A stretch of 21,942 nucleotides of DNA from a virus, in IMG/VR virus record IMGVR_UViG_3300013093_000312, positions 1 through 21,942 of that record; one strand, given 5' to 3'. Every line of letters starts with the position of its first letter. The first letter of the stretch is position 1. The notes under the pieces are model-generated. The model had not been told where the DNA came from and did not search any database. It worked only from the letters and a program-made list of their open reading frames with translations. A program made the position numbers and the translations under genes. Below are positions 19,232 to 21,942 of the stretch, in pieces.

Positions 19232-20428
19232 ATGGCATATCAAACAGACGCTAATGGCGATATTTACGACACAACAGACGGATCATTGATAGGTAACGTC
19301 AGTCAGGGCTTTTCAGTCGATCAATCTGGAAATCTAAACTTTGGTGACGGAACTACGTCTTCCACAGTTGGAACGTCTAATCCTGTTGATTTAAGCGGAA
19401 TCAGCTCAAGTCTTGGCGGTACAGGCGCTAACCCTTTGACCACTTTGGCTGGATTGGCAAGCGGTTTAGGTTCAAGTGTCAACAGTATCAATAGCGCTTT
19501 GGGCGGTTCTTTGGGCACTCAGAGCTTGGCAAACGTGGGTGGCGCTGCTTATCTGGGTAACGCAATCACAGGGTCTGCTAATAACATAGCAAACGCTGCT
19601 ACAAATGTTGCTCAAAATATTGGTACAAATGCCCAGCAAAATATTGGTAATCTACAAAATCTCTACGGATTACAAGAATCTCAGTATTCCCCGTATATAC
19701 AAACTGGTCAACAAGGAAATGCTGCGCTGCAACAAAACCTTCCTTATTTGTCTAGCCAGTTTACAAATGCCGACCTAAATTCACAGTTAGCGCCTAATTA
19801 TCAGTTCCAGCTTCAGCAAGGTCTTGGTCAGGTTCAAAATCAGCAAAACGCTTTGGGTGGTTTGGTTGGTGGTAACGCACTTCAAGGCTTACAGAATTAC
19901 GCTCAGAATTACGCAGGAAACGCTTATCAGAACGCTTTTAATAACGCTCAAGCGCAAAAGACAAACATTTACAACACTTTGTCTGGAATAGCAGGAATAG
20001 GACAAAATGCGTTGACTGGCCAATCAGGGCTTGTTTCTAATCTTGGAACAAACACAGCAAATATCAGCACAGGCGCTGCCCAGCAAGGCGCTCAACTCGG
20101 TCTCACGGCTGCTCAGGCTGCCGGAGCTGGTACTACAAACGCTGCGAATGTGTACTCAAATGCTTTGAATCAGGTGGCCAATAACAATGTTTTAGCTTCC
20201 CTGTTAAACAAATCATCTACTGCCCCAGTCACAGTGAACGTGGGAAGTGGCGGTACTTCTTCAGGTTCTGCAACGGGTAGCACAAATAGCGCAATCGGAC
20301 AAGCTGCAAGCGCATTAGGTCAAGCAAATACTGCAAATAATGCGTTGACTACAGCCAGTTCAAGTGGTGGAATACTTGATACTTTAGGCTCTGTGGGTAG
20401 CGCAGTTGCCAGTTTCTTTGGATTCTAG
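19232..20428 (+). CDS. Probable DNA-ejection protein (DNA transfer protein p32-like), 398 aa
   Basis: Residues about 150-260 carry the signature of a widespread phage family often labelled DNA transfer protein: SQYSPYIQTGQQGNAALQ, PYLSSQFTNADL, NYQFQLQQGLG, ALGGLVGGNALQGLQNYA, and YQNAFNNAQAQ with GIAGIGQNA. The remainder is Gly/Ala/Ser/Asn-rich and low in charge. A possible hydrophobic stretch ends the protein (SVGSAVASFFGF). Such proteins travel in the capsid and help DNA cross the envelope, as P22 gp7, gp16 and gp20 do. The position after gp10-like genes agrees. A GAGG site precedes the start. Family similarity is recalled from motif pattern, not searched. Confidence 0.78.
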   Translation: MAYQTDANGDIYDTTDGSLIGNVSQGFSVDQSGNLNFGDGTTSSTVGTSNPVDLSGISSSLGGTGANPLTTLAGLASGLGSSVNSINSALGGSLGTQSLANVGGAAYLGNAITGSANNIANAATNVAQNIGTNAQQNIGNLQNLYGLQESQYSPYIQTGQQGNAALQQNLPYLSSQFTNADLNSQLAPNYQFQLQQGLGQVQNQQNALGGLVGGNALQGLQNYAQNYAGNAYQNAFNNAQAQKTNIYNTLSGIAGIGQNALTGQSGLVSNLGTNTANISTGAAQQGAQLGLTAAQAAGAGTTNAANVYSNALNQVANNNVLASLLNKSSTAPVTVNVGSGGTSSGSATGSTNSAIGQAASALGQANTANNALTTASSSGGILDTLGSVGSAVASFFGF

Positions 20429-20436
20429 GATTTAAT

Positions 20437-21846
20437 ATGCCAAATTACACAGTAGACACTTCATTTTTAAATCAACCAGCCCCAAAGACTCAGAACTTGG
20501 GAGACTTGATTAATACTGCGTCTGGAATTCAGAATTATCAGCAAGCTCAACAAATCAACCCATTGGCTCTACAAGAAGCGCAAAATAAAGTTGAGACAAG
20601 TAATCTTGCGTTACAAAAACAAAGAGAACTTCAACAACCCGAAATTGAAGCTGGAATTGCTAAAGCTGGTCGTGATGTTTACGAAACCAAACAGAAATAC
20701 GCTAACGAATTAAATGATGCAATGAGCGGTATGTTGCAAAGCAAATCCATGCAAAAAAATGATCTTGAAGGTTTTATTAATCACGTTGCAGATCAAAGAG
20801 ACAGACTAATTGACCAAGGTATGCCAAGGCATATTGCTGAATCTCAATTTGGGAAAGTAATTACAGCAGCCCATGATAAAGGTTTGGATTACGTTAGACA
20901 AACTCTTGAGAACACGCAAAAAGCTCAGTTGGGCGCAGCTAATAGACAAAATCTAATGACACCATCTGTTCAGCAGATTAACGGTGTTAGTTACTTTGTT
21001 AACCCAACTACCATGCAAATTACTCCTGTTGGAGGCCAACAGCAAGGTCAGCCACAAGGTCAGCCACAAGGACAGCCTCAAGTACAACCACAGTTGCAAC
21101 CACAGGCGCAACCACAAGGACAAATGCAAGGTCAAGCCCAAGGTCAATTGCCTATATTGGTTCAAGAAGACCCACAAATGTCTATTCCACCGGGTGTTCA
21201 GATTCCTCAACTTAATGAGCAGCAAAAAGCATCTTATACAAAAGGGCAAGCGTTAAAAGATTTAAGCGCTGGAGCTGCAAAGCAATCTCAGGAATCTTTG
21301 CAAACCATTCGAAAAGTTGAGCAATATGCTGACAAAGCAGCTGGAAGCGCCCCCGGTCAGGCTCTTAGAAGTGCTGGGAAATGGATTAAAGGCGATGCTG
21401 ATTACGATGAATTGCTTAAAAATATTGCTCGTATGCAATTAGATAACGCAATGACAATGGGCACTTCTACTGACGCATCAAGACATACAACCGAAGTCGC
21501 TTCAGGTAGCGCAGATATTACTGAAAAAGCATTAAGAGACATTATCAACAGAGCAAAAGCAGATGCAACAGGCGCAATTAAATTTGAGCAAGGGCTAAAG
21601 AATTACATTGGTAAGCGTGGTGATTACAACGGTAACATCAATGCTACTAAATTTAGAGATGCTTGGATTAACAATTACGATCCAAGATTATTAATGTATC
21701 AAAACATTAATGAATCTAATTTGCCTCAAAAGCAAAAAGATGAGATGATTCGTGAAATAAACGCAGGATTAACTAAAGATGATGTTGTGACCTTGCGTAA
21801 AAAGCAAGCTAATTTAATGCGCCTAGAAAATGGTGACTATAAATGA
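20437..21846 (+). CDS. Probable internal virion or ejection protein, Gln-rich, 469 aa
   Basis: The N-terminal ~170 residues are mostly helical and Gln-rich (NYQQAQQINPLALQEAQNK; LALQKQRELQQPEIE). A beta hairpin with VSYFVNPTTMQITPVGG and a Gln-Pro-Gly repeat (about 201-237) follow. A second helical domain (about 265-469) includes SAGAAKQSQESLQTIRKVEQY and ALRDIINRAKAD. No catalytic motif is visible. Size, helical character and location between a p32-like gene and another large gene fit an internal virion protein delivered with DNA. The stop overlaps the next ATG (ATGA). The assignment rests on context; an assembly factor cannot be excluded. Confidence 0.6.
   Translation: MPNYTVDTSFLNQPAPKTQNLGDLINTASGIQNYQQAQQINPLALQEAQNKVETSNLALQKQRELQQPEIEAGIAKAGRDVYETKQKYANELNDAMSGMLQSKSMQKNDLEGFINHVADQRDRLIDQGMPRHIAESQFGKVITAAHDKGLDYVRQTLENTQKAQLGAANRQNLMTPSVQQINGVSYFVNPTTMQITPVGGQQQGQPQGQPQGQPQVQPQLQPQAQPQGQMQGQAQGQLPILVQEDPQMSIPPGVQIPQLNEQQKASYTKGQALKDLSAGAAKQSQESLQTIRKVEQYADKAAGSAPGQALRSAGKWIKGDADYDELLKNIARMQLDNAMTMGTSTDASRHTTEVASGSADITEKALRDIINRAKADATGAIKFEQGLKNYIGKRGDYNGNINATKFRDAWINNYDPRLLMYQNINESNLPQKQKDEMIREINAGLTKDDVVTLRKKQANLMRLENGDYK
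21037..21147 (+). repeat. Gln-Pro-Gly low-complexity repeat
   Basis: Thirty-seven codons encode mostly Gln alternating with Gly, Pro, Val, Leu, Ala or Met (QPQGQPQGQPQ and variants). The first units, CAAGGTCAGCCA, are nearly identical at DNA level and later units diverge. The stretch links two folded parts of the protein and is a likely site of length variation. Confidence 0.85.
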
Positions 21847-21942
21847 GAGATTATGAAAATGATCCCAACATAACTGCTATTAGCTTGCCATCGGCAAATG
21901 TTAATGCAATCCCCGATATTGGAACTAAAAAAAGTTCAATGT
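21843..21942 (+). CDS. Partial gene at right edge, probably another virion protein
   Basis: The ATG at 21843 overlaps the preceding stop in an ATGA junction and the frame stays open to the window end. The 33 visible residues begin MRDYENDPNITAISLPSAN and contain no recognisable motif. Its place after two ejection-type genes suggests the large internal virion or ejection protein that usually follows in this gene order, but the fragment is too short to judge. Confidence 0.55.
   Translation, partial: MRDYENDPNITAISLPSANVNAIPDIGTKKSSM

Overview
The window is a contiguous block of a tailed double-stranded DNA phage genome. All supported genes lie on the + strand and many are joined by ATGA or TAATG overlaps. 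The morphogenesis genes match the P22-like (short-tailed, podovirus) plan: small and large terminase, P22-type portal, scaffold, P22 gp5-type coat, gp4-type and gp10-type tail-stub proteins, and DNA-ejection proteins. I see no integrase, replication gene, tRNA or CRISPR array. Moderate AT-richness and many small genes of the kind seen in environmental viromes suggest an uncultured aquatic phage of a Gram-negative bacterium. The lipoprotein signal supports a bacterial host, but the host itself cannot be fixed from the sequence.

Layout. 1-2225: small accessory genes, including an orphan C-terminus, a lipoprotein, a one-helix membrane peptide, a repeat-bearing Gly/Met/His-rich protein behind a good sigma70-type promoter and a 16-bp palindrome, a Cys-cluster protein with an AT-hook, a GroES-like co-chaperonin and three overlapping micro-genes. 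2224-2360: a gene-free stretch that folds into a long imperfect stem followed by a hairpin with seven T residues, so probably a small structured RNA with an intrinsic terminator. 2375-4129: an overlapping three-gene cassette of a small protein, a ParB-like protein and an ABC-ATPase fused to a GNAT acyltransferase; this is the best candidate for an unusual system. 4165-10086: packaging and head genes (TerS, TerL, portal, scaffold, coat). 10107-13964: four small beta-rich proteins and a long Thr/Ser/Gly-rich fibre, with a strong intrinsic terminator after the first. 13961-18991: a small protein, a gp4-like head-completion protein, a fibre with a self-cleaving S74-type chaperone domain, a two-helix holin-like protein and a gp10-like tail hub. 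18991-21942: a small tail-associated protein, two ejection-type proteins and the start of a further gene.

How the parts fit. TerS/TerL cut DNA and pump it through the portal into a coat shell built on the scaffold. gp4-like and gp10-like proteins then close the portal and form the tail stub carrying the fibres, and the 3' genes probably supply proteins ejected with the DNA. The GroES-like protein may help fold coat or fibre. The ParB/ABC-GNAT cassette sits immediately before the terminase, so modification of phage DNA before or during packaging is a plausible but unproven role. The gp4-like and gp10-like proteins carry the same family of inserted beta-repeat domain, and in the gp10-like protein one copy is itself interrupted by a second domain.
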